Shown piece after piece: positions 23,340 to 31,482 of a stretch of DNA of 64,000 nt. Within the stretch, counting starts at the first letter, position 1. Each line of letters opens with the position of its first letter. Source of the DNA: Prevotella sp. 10(H) (GTDB taxonomy: Bacteria > Bacteroidota > Bacteroidia > Bacteroidales > Dysgonomonadaceae); NCBI RefSeq assembly GCF_000711235.1, contig NZ_JOMI01000005.1:62001-126000 (forward strand), given 5' to 3'. The notes under the pieces were generated by a model, which was given only the letters and a program-made list of their open reading frames with translations, ran no database searches and was not told the origin of the DNA. The position numbers and the translations under genes were made by a program.

Positions 23340-23492
23340 TAAATTTTTTGCGGCAAAATTTTCACAATAAAGCATATATTTGAAAATAGTTAATCTTTTT
23401 ATGATATAGAACGCTAAATCATTCGTTTATGTTTAGTTTTTTATCTCCACTTTATCTCCCGCCATTTATAAAATAAAAATACAACCATCGAC

Positions 23493-24749
23493 CTACTTCG
23501 CCCGCGACTGTATATTCTGCACCCCTATCAAGCTATCGTAACGTTGCCCTGTAGGTCGGTAATAAACATAGACAGCATATTCGTTTTCAGTTTCGAAATA
23601 ATTTCCTTCTACATTGGATGTAAGGAATTTACTACCGTCTCGGGTTAAATAAATATAGTTGTACATACCTTGTTTCAATAGAAGCGAAAGGCGGTATACC
23701 TTATCGTTGTGGTCATATTTCATTTTGTACTTATCGGAGAAAGTATTATCCGTAAAATTGCCGTTGATATAGATGCTCTCTAGCAAAGGCTGCTCCATTG
23801 CCAAAGTAAAATTCGTGGTAAAATAATCGCTTTCGGTATCTGAATATTCGCTGTCGTTGTTCCTTATGAAAAAACGTCCGTTCTGGTCCTGATCATAACT
23901 ATAGGAACGACCTGAGCGCACTTTATCTGTTATAATATCCATAACATACCCCGGTCGCACATATTCGATATGTTCTACATTCATACCATTGTATCGGTAG
24001 CTGAATGTCTCAAAACGGCGGTATTCGTTACCCGCTTCGAATATCAAATCCCTGTTGTGTTCGTATATCAGCTTTCCCGGGTTTACGTAAGTAGGTTTCA
24101 ATTTGCGTTTTTCGTTATCCAGTCGGTTGTTTTGCTGTACAAATACCATTATTTCGGAGAACGGATCACGTATATTCATTCCCTGATGATGAATGGTAAA
24201 AGTCATCTGCTGATGATGTCTGTTGAAATCAATATCGGTATTAGATGAAACGGTCGCCCCTATATTTACTACAGGATCAACAACAGAAAAGCAGGCAAAA
24301 AGCAAAACAGTATCGGGGTCACCATCTTCATATACCTCAACTACATAGTTTCCCGAAAGTTTCACACTTGTATCTCTGTTGGGTATAATCAGGTCGAAAT
24401 GTGTATACTCGACTGTTGTATTGACAGAAGGAGCATAATCATCTATCGGATTATCGTTAAAACCGTTCAGATAATCGATATCGGATATTCCGGTACTTTT
24501 ATTCCAATATGCATCACAATGTATTATACGATATCGCAAACGGTTGGAAGAATTTTCAGACAAACGGTCGAAACTGATATGTATATTATCATTGCTATTT
24601 AGTTTTGCCACAGGATTATACAACCAGTTACCGTTCAGATTCACCTGTATTGTATGTATATCCGGTGATAATGCCCGCGTACGGTATGCCTGAGCAGAAA
24701 GCAGTGTATTAAAAGATAAAAGAAATAGTATAAAAATATATTTTATCAT
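23493..24749 (-). CDS. Type IX secretion system plug protein (DUF5103 family)
   Basis: This 418-residue periplasmic or outer-membrane protein is of the kind that closes the SprA translocon of the type IX secretion system. The N-terminus is a signal peptide (MIKYIFILFLLSFNTLLSAQ). The mature start, AYRTRALSPDIHTIQVNLNG, followed by RYRIIHCDAYWNKS and a long beta-rich body ending in YVYYRPTGQRYDSLIG, matches the DUF5103/T9SS-plug family as I recall it. No other T9SS gene is nearby, which is usual because this system is scattered on the chromosome. A -7 box lies 18 nt before the start, and YebC's terminator lies between the two genes. Confidence 0.85.
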   Translation of the reverse strand: MIKYIFILFLLSFNTLLSAQAYRTRALSPDIHTIQVNLNGNWLYNPVAKLNSNDNIHISFDRLSENSSNRLRYRIIHCDAYWNKSTGISDIDYLNGFNDNPIDDYAPSVNTTVEYTHFDLIIPNRDTSVKLSGNYVVEVYEDGDPDTVLLFACFSVVDPVVNIGATVSSNTDIDFNRHHQQMTFTIHHQGMNIRDPFSEIMVFVQQNNRLDNEKRKLKPTYVNPGKLIYEHNRDLIFEAGNEYRRFETFSYRYNGMNVEHIEYVRPGYVMDIITDKVRSGRSYSYDQDQNGRFFIRNNDSEYSDTESDYFTTNFTLAMEQPLLESIYINGNFTDNTFSDKYKMKYDHNDKVYRLSLLLKQGMYNYIYLTRDGSKFLTSNVEGNYFETENEYAVYVYYRPTGQRYDSLIGVQNIQSRAK

Positions 24750-24766
24750 ATCGTTTTCATTTCCAA

Positions 24767-24774
24767 CAAATGTA
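24767..24774 (-). promoter_or_regulatory. -7 box for the T9SS plug gene
   Basis: The minus strand reads TACATTTG, 17-18 nt before the ATG, directly downstream of the YebC terminator. Confidence 0.5.
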
Positions 24775-24780
24775 ATAAAA

Positions 24781-24807
24781 AAACTGCAAGATATTCTCCT
24801 GCAGTTT
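24781..24807 (-). terminator. Terminator of yebC
   Basis: An 8-bp stem (AAACTGCA / TGCAGTTT) with an 11-nt loop, followed on the minus strand by a run of seven T, begins 22 nt after the stop. Confidence 0.8.
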
Positions 24808-24829
24808 CCCTAGCTATTATGATATATTT

Positions 24830-25558
24830 TTATTCCTCTTCAAAATCTTCTTTCATATTGTGGAATACGTTCTGAACATCATCGTCGTCTTCGAACTTGT
24901 CCAGCAGTTTTTGTATCTGCTCCTGCTGTTCTTTGGTAAGTTCTTTCAGGTCGTTAGGAATGCGTTCAAATTCGGCGCTATGGATTTCAAAACCGTTCTC
25001 TTCCAGATATTTCTGTATTTCGGAATATGATTTGAATTCGCCATAAAGGATAATATCATCACCGTCTTGTTCTACTTCATCCACGCCGTAATCGATAAGT
25101 TCCAGTTCGAGGTCTTCGAGTGAAACACCATCTTTTGCAGCAATCTTAAATACACATTTATGATCAAAAAGGAACTCGAGGCTTCCGGATGTACCCAAGG
25201 AGCCGTTATGCTTGTTAAAGTAACTGCGGACATTTGCAACTGTACGGGTAGGATTATCGGTAGCAGTTTCTACAACTATAGCGATACCGAAAGGACCGTA
25301 TCCTTCATAAACGACTTCTTTGTAGTCGGCCTCATCCTTAGATGTAGCTTTTTTAATGGCGCGCTCCACATTTTCTTTCGGCATGTTCTCCTTTTTCACC
25401 TGCTGCATCAATACGCGCAGACGAGGATTAGTATCCGGATCGGGACCGCCTTCTTTTGCGGCTATTGTGATTTGTCGACCTAATTTTGTAAATACGCGGG
25501 CCATATTGCCCCAGCGTTTCATTTTTGTTGCTTTGCGGTATTCAAACGCTCTTCCCAT
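24830..25558 (-). CDS. yebC: YebC/PmpR-family protein
   Basis: This 242-residue cytoplasmic protein belongs to the YebC/TACO1 family, described both as a transcriptional regulator and as a translation factor that helps ribosomes through difficult sequences. The N-terminus MGRAFEYRKATKMKRWGNMA, the segment FTKLGRQITIAAKEGG, and the AIKKAT and VYEGYGPFG segments are diagnostic. The acidic C-terminal tail (KFEDDDDVQNVFHNMKEDFEEE, split here only for description) is common in Bacteroidota. It has its own -7 box and terminator. Confidence 0.95.
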   Translation of the reverse strand: MGRAFEYRKATKMKRWGNMARVFTKLGRQITIAAKEGGPDPDTNPRLRVLMQQVKKENMPKENVERAIKKATSKDEADYKEVVYEGYGPFGIAIVVETATDNPTRTVANVRSYFNKHNGSLGTSGSLEFLFDHKCVFKIAAKDGVSLEDLELELIDYGVDEVEQDGDDIILYGEFKSYSEIQKYLEENGFEIHSAEFERIPNDLKELTKEQQEQIQKLLDKFEDDDDVQNVFHNMKEDFEEE

Positions 25559-25594
25559 AATATTTTATATCAATCTTTATTCGTTTAAGATACG

Positions 25595-25602
25595 CAAAAG
25601 TA
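25595..25602 (-). promoter_or_regulatory. -7 box for yebC
   Basis: The minus strand reads TACTTTTG, 36 nt before the yebC ATG, and matches TAnnTTTG. No TTTG lies at the expected -33 position. Confidence 0.55.
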
Positions 25603-25632
25603 TAAAAAATATCGGAGATTTAAAATCTATTT

Positions 25633-27075
25633 TCAAGACTTTACCCAAACTGAAAAATTACTTCCTTCTATAAGAAAATCGCCATTCCCGTCTTCATCTA
25701 TAGTGACTGTTTTATTCACATTTCCGGTAATATCGTACCATATCTGGCCTTTATGTTCTATACCAACATTCATTGTCTTTTTACCATCTACACCATTCGA
25801 CATCAAGAAAACTAAACCTGAGCCGGTATGCAGTTCATCCCCCATGCGAACAAAGCCGATAATAGAAGAATCGTCGAAATAATTTTTTTGCTCCCCGTAT
25901 GCATATTTTTTTCTGATATCAAGCAATACATCAATAATAGGTCGATGTATAGATTTTTCTTCTTTCACTCCGTAATAATCTCCATAAAAGATACAGGGAT
26001 ATCCTTTTTCCATTAAAAGAATAAGAGCATACACTGATGGTTTGAACCAATCTTCTATTTCAGAATCTAACGAACTCCCCGCCTGCGAATCATGGTTATC
26101 TACAAATGTCACTGCCCGATCGGGATGCAGGGATATTAAGGTATTGTGGAATATCTTTCGTAAATCGTAATGCTTTCCTTTTCGCGATGCACGGTATAAA
26201 TTATAATGCAGAGGAACGTCAAATAAATCTGTACTATGATTTACAGCTTTCAGATAATTGTCCAAAGTTTCCAGATCATCACTCCAATACTCGCCTACCG
26301 AATAAAAATTTTCTCCTCTTTCTGTTCTGACCTTTTCCAGAAATTGCCTGATAAACTTTTCTTCCATGTGCTTTATTGCATCAAGTCGCATACCATCCAG
26401 ATTCAACTCGTTAGAAACCCATACGCCCCAGTTATTCAATTCATTTATGACTTCAGGATGATCAAGATCGAGATCATTACAAAGCAGAAAATCATAATTT
26501 CCATTTTCGTCGTCTACACCTTCGCTCCAATATTTATTTTCTCCAAGAATACGGAAGATGCCACACTTTTTCTGTGCATCATCGAAACTGACGCCTGAAA
26601 AATGATACCAATGCCATTTAAAATCAGAATATTTATCTCCCCGCCCTTTAAAAAGGTAACCTGTCCATGCCTGGATTTCCAGTTCTTCTCCAATTTCTAC
26701 ATTTCTGTCTCTCGGGTCGACTTCCTGCACCTTGAAGCGTTCGGTATAGTCGCCCTCTGCCTTATGATTCATTACGGCATCGAGATAAACGGATATTTTA
26801 TGCTTATGCAGTTCATCTATCATTTGCTTAAGCTCTTCCTTCGTTCCGTATTTTGTCCTTGTCGTATTATTCTGTTCAAATTCACCCAGATCGAAAAAGT
26901 CGTATGTAGCGTAACCCTCATCCTGTTGTTCATCAGCCTTGTATGCCGGTGGAATCCAAACAGCCGTTATACCGATTTCCTGCAAATGCGCAGCATCAGC
27001 TTTAAGTTTGTTCCATAAATCACCGTCATTCGGAAGATTCCATTCGAAGTATTGCATCATTACCTTATTTTCCAT
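25633..27075 (-). CDS. Cytoplasmic alpha-amylase (GH13, liquefying type)
   Basis: It hydrolyses internal alpha-1,4 bonds of glycogen or maltodextrins. The 480-residue protein has no signal peptide and starts MENKVMMQYFEWNLP, as in GH13 subfamily 5 (Bacillus licheniformis type and E. coli AmyS-like) enzymes. Catalytic residues can be placed: nucleophile D232 (DGMRLDAIKHM), acid/base E262 (SVGEYW) and the third Asp D329 (FVDNHDSQ). DAVMNH near residue 99 is conserved region I. A C-terminal beta domain closes the protein. It is transcribed in the same direction as yebC but separated from it by the yebC promoter. Confidence 0.95.
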   Translation of the reverse strand: MENKVMMQYFEWNLPNDGDLWNKLKADAAHLQEIGITAVWIPPAYKADEQQDEGYATYDFFDLGEFEQNNTTRTKYGTKEELKQMIDELHKHKISVYLDAVMNHKAEGDYTERFKVQEVDPRDRNVEIGEELEIQAWTGYLFKGRGDKYSDFKWHWYHFSGVSFDDAQKKCGIFRILGENKYWSEGVDDENGNYDFLLCNDLDLDHPEVINELNNWGVWVSNELNLDGMRLDAIKHMEEKFIRQFLEKVRTERGENFYSVGEYWSDDLETLDNYLKAVNHSTDLFDVPLHYNLYRASRKGKHYDLRKIFHNTLISLHPDRAVTFVDNHDSQAGSSLDSEIEDWFKPSVYALILLMEKGYPCIFYGDYYGVKEEKSIHRPIIDVLLDIRKKYAYGEQKNYFDDSSIIGFVRMGDELHTGSGLVFLMSNGVDGKKTMNVGIEHKGQIWYDITGNVNKTVTIDEDGNGDFLIEGSNFSVWVKS

Positions 27076-27205
27076 CGTGGATAATATTTAGAGTTCTTTT
27101 ATAGTGTTATCAATATGCAGTTTTTCGTGTAATCTTATTTTCTTTTAGTAAGGATATGAAAAGAACGTATCTGAAAACATTTTTGTTTAGCAAATTAACA
27201 AAAAA

Positions 27206-27236
27206 GAATAGCTGCGCAATTATTGTACAGCTATTC
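27206..27236 (-). terminator. Terminator of the TerC gene
   Basis: A 9-bp stem (GAATAGCTG / CAGCTATTC) with a 13-nt loop, followed on the minus strand by TTTTTTGT, lies 22 nt past the stop. Confidence 0.75.
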
Positions 27237-27257
27237 AAAATCTACTATTATTCTTAT

Positions 27258-28088
27258 TTATTGTTCCTTTTCTTTTACCAACTCAGAATCTTTCAATTTT
27301 ACCGGAACGGATTTTTTTCTGAGTTTCATATTCAAAAATTCGACAAGCAAAGAGAATGCTATAGCAAAGTATATATATCCTTTCGGTATTTCCCCTACAA
27401 CCGTGCCAAATACAGAAATATGAGACAGATGCGCCGCTTCTACAAGCAGCATCACACCGATAAGGATAAGGAATGATAGGCCGAGCATCTGTATTGTAGG
27501 GTGTTCGTTTACAAATTTGCTCACAGGCCCGGAAAAAAGAAGCATTATCATTACTGCAATGACAACAGCCGTAACCATTATTGTCATAGCGCCTACATAT
27601 CCAAATTCACTGAAGCTAACAAGCCCGACTGCCGTAAGAACACTGTCGAACGAGAATACAATATCCAAGGCTACAATTTGGACGATGACGCCGATGAAAC
27701 TGACACCTGCTTTTCCCTTAACAGCATCGCTCTCTCCTTCCAATTTGTGATGAATTTCTGTTACACTCTTATATAAGAGAAATAATCCCCCTACTCCAAT
27801 AATAATACTTTGTCCGGAAATAGAGCCATCGAACCAAGCCGTATCAAAGGAAAAGATAGGCTTCGTCAATTTCATGAGCCAAGAAATACAGAATAATAAG
27901 AGTATACGAAAAAGCATGGCCAGTATTAATCCTACTGATCGTGCTTTAGGCTGTTGTTTTTGTGGTAACTTTGATGAGATAATAGACAGGAATACGATAT
28001 TATCTATTCCCAATACTATTTCAAGAAATGCCAAGGTCAATAGGGCAATCCATGCACTTGGCAAAAGAAAAGTTTCTAATATTTCCAT
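27258..28088 (-). CDS. TerC-family integral membrane protein
   Basis: This 276-residue inner-membrane protein belongs to the TerC/Alx group, implicated in tellurite resistance and, in other bacteria, in manganese export. About seven membrane segments are visible. The conserved acidic motifs lie inside helices: EIVLGIDNIVF near residue 22 and VALDIVFSFDSVLTAVG in the middle. The ATG at 28088 is chosen; a longer frame to 28106 would use TTG and run into the -7 box at 28104-28111. The substrate is not predictable here. Confidence 0.9.
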   Translation of the reverse strand: MEILETFLLPSAWIALLTLAFLEIVLGIDNIVFLSIISSKLPQKQQPKARSVGLILAMLFRILLLFCISWLMKLTKPIFSFDTAWFDGSISGQSIIIGVGGLFLLYKSVTEIHHKLEGESDAVKGKAGVSFIGVIVQIVALDIVFSFDSVLTAVGLVSFSEFGYVGAMTIMVTAVVIAVMIMLLFSGPVSKFVNEHPTIQMLGLSFLILIGVMLLVEAAHLSHISVFGTVVGEIPKGYIYFAIAFSLLVEFLNMKLRKKSVPVKLKDSELVKEKEQ

Positions 28089-28103
28089 AAATATTTTTTG
28101 TGG

Positions 28104-28111
28104 CAAAATTA
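28104..28111 (-). promoter_or_regulatory. -7 box for the TerC gene
   Basis: The minus strand reads TAATTTTG, 15 nt before the ATG at 28088, giving a very short leader. Confidence 0.45.
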
Positions 28112-28136
28112 GTAAAGAATTCGCCTAATATGGAAA

Positions 28137-28232
28137 TTATTGTTCCTTTTCTAAATAATCTTTGATAACAGTATCTCTATCAGTTTTTACAAGCCCAAGT
28201 ATGTACTGAATTCTGAGTAATAATTTTTTCAT
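28137..28232 (-). CDS. Candidate 31-residue protein upstream of terC
   Basis: A short ORF reads MKKLLLRIQYILGLVKTDRD followed by TVIKDYLEKEQ. It has a basic, partly amphipathic N-terminal half and an ATG start. A good -7 box (TATCTTTG) lies 32 nt upstream. It ends 26 nt before the TerC -7 box. It could be a small membrane-associated protein, a leader peptide for TerC, or chance. I do not recognise a family. Confidence 0.4.
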   Translation of the reverse strand: MKKLLLRIQYILGLVKTDRDTVIKDYLEKEQ

Positions 28233-28264
28233 AACTACACATAAATGTCGTCTTCTCTCTTTCA

Positions 28265-28272
28265 CAAAGATA
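28265..28272 (-). promoter_or_regulatory. -7 box upstream of the 31-residue ORF
   Basis: The minus strand reads TATCTTTG, matching TAnnTTTG, 32 nt before the short ORF start. If the ORF is not real, this could be a second, distal promoter for terC. Confidence 0.5.
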
Positions 28273-28405
28273 ATATAATTATTGTATCATTACTATCTTA
28301 ACATGGAAATATCTTTTTTGTTCTGTATTATTTATAACTGATAAATGAAACTTATAATTATTGATATACTAAAAACTTAAGTATCTTCATTCAATAAATT
28401 CTATC

Positions 28406-28413
28406 TATCTTTG
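28406..28413 (+). promoter_or_regulatory. -7 box for the HD-domain/tilS operon
   Basis: TATCTTTG matches TAnnTTTG and lies 35 nt before the ATG at 28449. Confidence 0.55.
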
Positions 28414-28448
28414 AATCCTTAAGCAATATTTATACTCATATACCATTT

Positions 28449-29678
28449 ATGACTACTAAGAAAAAAATCATCAACGATCCTGTTTTCGGATTTATCACCA
28501 TACCCAATAATTTTATTTATAAGCTTATACAGCATCCTTTCCTGCAACGACTCAACAGAATAAAGCAATTGGGTCTGGCTTCTTTCGTCTATCCGGGAGC
28601 ACAGCATACACGTTTACATCATTCTATCGGCGCCATGTACCTGATGGATGAGGCCATAAATAATTTAAGAGCCAAAGGGCATGAAATCACAGCTGAGGAA
28701 GCTGACGGCGCATTGGCATGCATCCTGTTGCACGATGTAGGTCACGGGCCTTTTTCTCATGTGCTGGAATACACTTTAACAAATGGTATTCATCACGAAG
28801 ACTTGTCGTTGTCACTGATGAAAGTGTTGAATATTCAACTTGATGGCAAACTGGATGTATGTATATCTATCTTTAAAAATCAATATCCTAAAAAATTCCT
28901 GCATCAATTGGTAAGCGGTCAACTTGATGTCGACCGTCTGGATTATCTCCGGCGTGATAGCTTTTTTACCGGAGTAACCGAGGGGAATATTGGTTCGGCT
29001 CGTATTATCAAGATGCTCGATCTGCGAAACGACAGCCTCGTTGTAGAGGCAAAGGGGATTTATTCAATAGAAAATTTTCTGATGTCACGCAGGCTGATGT
29101 ATTGGCAAGTCTATCTTCATAAGACGGCAGTCGCAGCTGAAAAAATGTTGATCAAAACATTTATAAGGGCAAAAGAACTAACATGTAAGGGCAAAAAACT
29201 ATTTGCATCTCCTTCACTTTCTTATTTTCTGGAAAACAATGTGGATCAAATCTTTTTCAGACAAAATAATGATAAAGTATTAGAAAATTTTGCCAATCTT
29301 GACGATAACGATATCTGGTGTGCTCTTAAAGTCTGGGCAAATAACGAAGACAGAGTATTATCCATTTTAAGTTCGTGCCTTATAAACAGGAACCTGTTCA
29401 AAATAGAAATAACAAATGAGCCTGTATCGACAAAACATATCGAAAAATATGTGTCGAAGTATATATCCGATTTCGGTATCAGTGAATATGAATCATCATT
29501 TTTGTATTCTTCAGATATCATTTACACTAATATGTACAACGAAGCCGACGACAGTATAGATATCCTTTACAATGACGGAACAATAAAAGATATATCTGAA
29601 GCCTCTGATATGCTGAATATCCAGCTCTTATCAAAAAAAGTAGAGAAATATTATTTCTCATATCTCAAAACAGAATAA
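28449..29678 (+). CDS. HD-domain metal-dependent phosphohydrolase
   Basis: This 409-residue cytoplasmic protein has the HD fold of dGTPase-like and SAMHD1-like hydrolases. The metal-binding residues appear as H57/H58 in TRLHHSIGAMYL, the HD doublet H95-D96 in LLHDVGHGPFSHVLE, and a distal Asp in VDRLDYLRRDS. The last motif is typical of the group that hydrolyses dNTPs, but the nucleotide is not proved. The remaining 200 residues are helical with no recognised domain. Its stop codon is 3 nt before the tilS start, so the two are co-transcribed. Confidence 0.88.
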   Translation: MTTKKKIINDPVFGFITIPNNFIYKLIQHPFLQRLNRIKQLGLASFVYPGAQHTRLHHSIGAMYLMDEAINNLRAKGHEITAEEADGALACILLHDVGHGPFSHVLEYTLTNGIHHEDLSLSLMKVLNIQLDGKLDVCISIFKNQYPKKFLHQLVSGQLDVDRLDYLRRDSFFTGVTEGNIGSARIIKMLDLRNDSLVVEAKGIYSIENFLMSRRLMYWQVYLHKTAVAAEKMLIKTFIRAKELTCKGKKLFASPSLSYFLENNVDQIFFRQNNDKVLENFANLDDNDIWCALKVWANNEDRVLSILSSCLINRNLFKIEITNEPVSTKHIEKYVSKYISDFGISEYESSFLYSSDIIYTNMYNEADDSIDILYNDGTIKDISEASDMLNIQLLSKKVEKYYFSYLKTE

Positions 29679-29681
29679 CAT

Positions 29682-31010
29682 ATGAGTTTATCCAAAGTCG
29701 AACAATATATAATAGAGAACGAACTATTATCGGGAGGTGAAAAGATAATAGTAGGTGTCAGCGGCGGTGCAGATTCGGTTGCTTTACTCGACATATTACA
29801 CAGCTTTAAATTGGATTGTGTTGTAGCACATTGTAATTTTCATTTGCGGGGAGAAGAATCTAACAGGGATGCATTTTTTGTAGAAGAACTATGCAAGAGA
29901 TACAACCTGAAATACGAGCGGATAGATTTCGATACGGAAACTCATGCCGAAATAAACTCGATATCAATTGAAATGGCAGCTCGAGAATTACGGTATAATT
30001 GGTTTGAGCAAATAAGGATTATCCATATGGCTGATAAAATAGCCGTAGCGCATCATCGTGACGATTCGGTAGAAACAATTCTTCTTAATCTGGTTAGGGG
30101 AACAGGCATTCGCGGACTCACAGGAATAGCGCCCAAGAACGGAAATATTATCCGCCCTCTGTTATGTCTTAGCCGCAAAGAGATCATCGAATACCTGAAA
30201 GACAGAAAACTTTCGTTTGTTGAAGACAGCACGAACAATGAAGATCTATATGCGCGTAATAAAATAAGGCTGAATATATTACCCGAACTGGAAACTATCA
30301 ACCCTTCTGTGAAAGAATCGATTGCGAAGACGGCTGAACACCTGTCGCAAGTCTCTAATATTTATCACCTGTATATGGCTCAGGTAAAAACAAATATTTT
30401 TTCTGAGAATAAGATAAATATAAATATGCTGATTCAGTATATTGAGCCAGAAGCTATACTTTTCGAACTGCTCTCACCCTACGGATTTAATTCGGCAACA
30501 GTCAGACAAATATTTGAATCTATAATAAGCCAGTCTGGGAAGATTTTCTATTCAGAAACACATGAATTACTTAAAGACAGGGGATTTCTTATTCTGAAAG
30601 AAAAAAAAGCTATTTCCATAGAAAGCTATACCATACATGCCGATGAAAAAGAATTGATTCATCCGTTACACCTAAAACTAGAGAGCATTTCTGCTGATAA
30701 AGATTTTTCCATAGAAAAAAACGCTGATATACTATATTTGGATATGGATAAAATAAAATTCCCTCTGGTATTGAGAAAATGGAAGCAGGGAGATTGGTTT
30801 ATTCCTTTCGGTATGAAAGGAAAGAAAAAAGTGAGTGACTATTTTTCCGACAATAAATTCAGCTTGTTCGACAAAGAGGCGGCATGGTTGCTATGTTCAG
30901 GTGATAATAATATCTTGTGGATTGTAGGCTACCGCTCGGACGAAAGATTTAAAATAACTGACGATACTACGAAAATATTAAAAATATCCTTCATAAAAGA
31001 CAATACATAA
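29682..31010 (+). CDS. tilS: tRNA(Ile)-lysidine synthetase
   Basis: It converts C34 of tRNA-Ile (CAU) to lysidine so that AUA is read as isoleucine; it is essential in most bacteria. The ATP pyrophosphatase loop VSGGADS spans residues 26-32. NFHLRGEES and AVAHHRDDSVETILLNLVRGTG are the other conserved N-terminal segments, and the C-terminal TilS domain has LRKWKQGDWFIPFGMKG and KKVSDYF. The length (442) is normal. It is the second gene of an operon with the HD-domain protein, 3 nt downstream of it, and ends at a perfect terminator hairpin. Confidence 0.96.
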   Translation: MSLSKVEQYIIENELLSGGEKIIVGVSGGADSVALLDILHSFKLDCVVAHCNFHLRGEESNRDAFFVEELCKRYNLKYERIDFDTETHAEINSISIEMAARELRYNWFEQIRIIHMADKIAVAHHRDDSVETILLNLVRGTGIRGLTGIAPKNGNIIRPLLCLSRKEIIEYLKDRKLSFVEDSTNNEDLYARNKIRLNILPELETINPSVKESIAKTAEHLSQVSNIYHLYMAQVKTNIFSENKININMLIQYIEPEAILFELLSPYGFNSATVRQIFESIISQSGKIFYSETHELLKDRGFLILKEKKAISIESYTIHADEKELIHPLHLKLESISADKDFSIEKNADILYLDMDKIKFPLVLRKWKQGDWFIPFGMKGKKKVSDYFSDNKFSLFDKEAAWLLCSGDNNILWIVGYRSDERFKITDDTTKILKISFIKDNT

Positions 31011-31051
31011 TAAAAAGAAGGGGGATAATAATTATCCCCCTTCTTTTTATT
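31009..31051. terminator. Bidirectional terminator between tilS and trxA
   Basis: A perfect 20-bp inverted repeat (arms 31009-31028 and 31032-31051) with a 3-nt loop contains AAGGGGGATAA / TTATCCCCCTT. It overlaps the last two bases of the tilS stop codon and lies between convergent genes. Confidence 0.9.
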
Positions 31052-31067
31052 ATAAGTATGCTTATTC

Positions 31068-31385
31068 TTATTTCAGCATATTTTCGATCTTCTCTACTAA
31101 TACAGATTTCTGTGCAGCTCCTACTTGTTTATCAACCACTTCTCCGTTTTTGATAAATAAGATTGTAGGAATGTTACGGATACCATATTTAGATGTTATC
31201 TCATCATTGTTATCCACATCTACCTTACCGATAGTCACTTTATCAGCATATTCACCAGCCAATTCTTCCACAATAGGGCCAACCATGCGGCAAGGACCGC
31301 ACCATTCTGCCCAAAAATCTATAACAAGCGGTTTGTCCGATTTCAGAACCTCATCAAAGCCTGCATCTGTAATTTCTAAAGCCAT
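31068..31385 (-). CDS. trxA: Thioredoxin
   Basis: This 105-residue cytoplasmic dithiol reductase supplies electrons to ribonucleotide reductase, peroxiredoxins and others. The active site is WCGPC with C29 and C32. The cis-proline segment RNIPT and the GIRN and KNGE segments are in the usual places. The gene has its own -7 box and lies downstream of dnaE on the same strand, about 97 nt away. Confidence 0.97.
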   Translation of the reverse strand: MALEITDAGFDEVLKSDKPLVIDFWAEWCGPCRMVGPIVEELAGEYADKVTIGKVDVDNNDEITSKYGIRNIPTILFIKNGEVVDKQVGAAQKSVLVEKIENMLK

Positions 31386-31446
31386 AAGTTTTATTTATTG
31401 TTTGATTTGTAATATCTATTTGATTTATATTTCTCCAAATGTCATG

Positions 31447-31454
31447 CAAAGGTA
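31447..31454 (-). promoter_or_regulatory. -7 box for trxA
   Basis: The minus strand reads TACCTTTG, 61 nt before the thioredoxin ATG and just inside the gap after the dnaE stop. Confidence 0.55.
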
Positions 31455-31482
31455 ATTAATCTATTTAAATAATAAAAATAAT

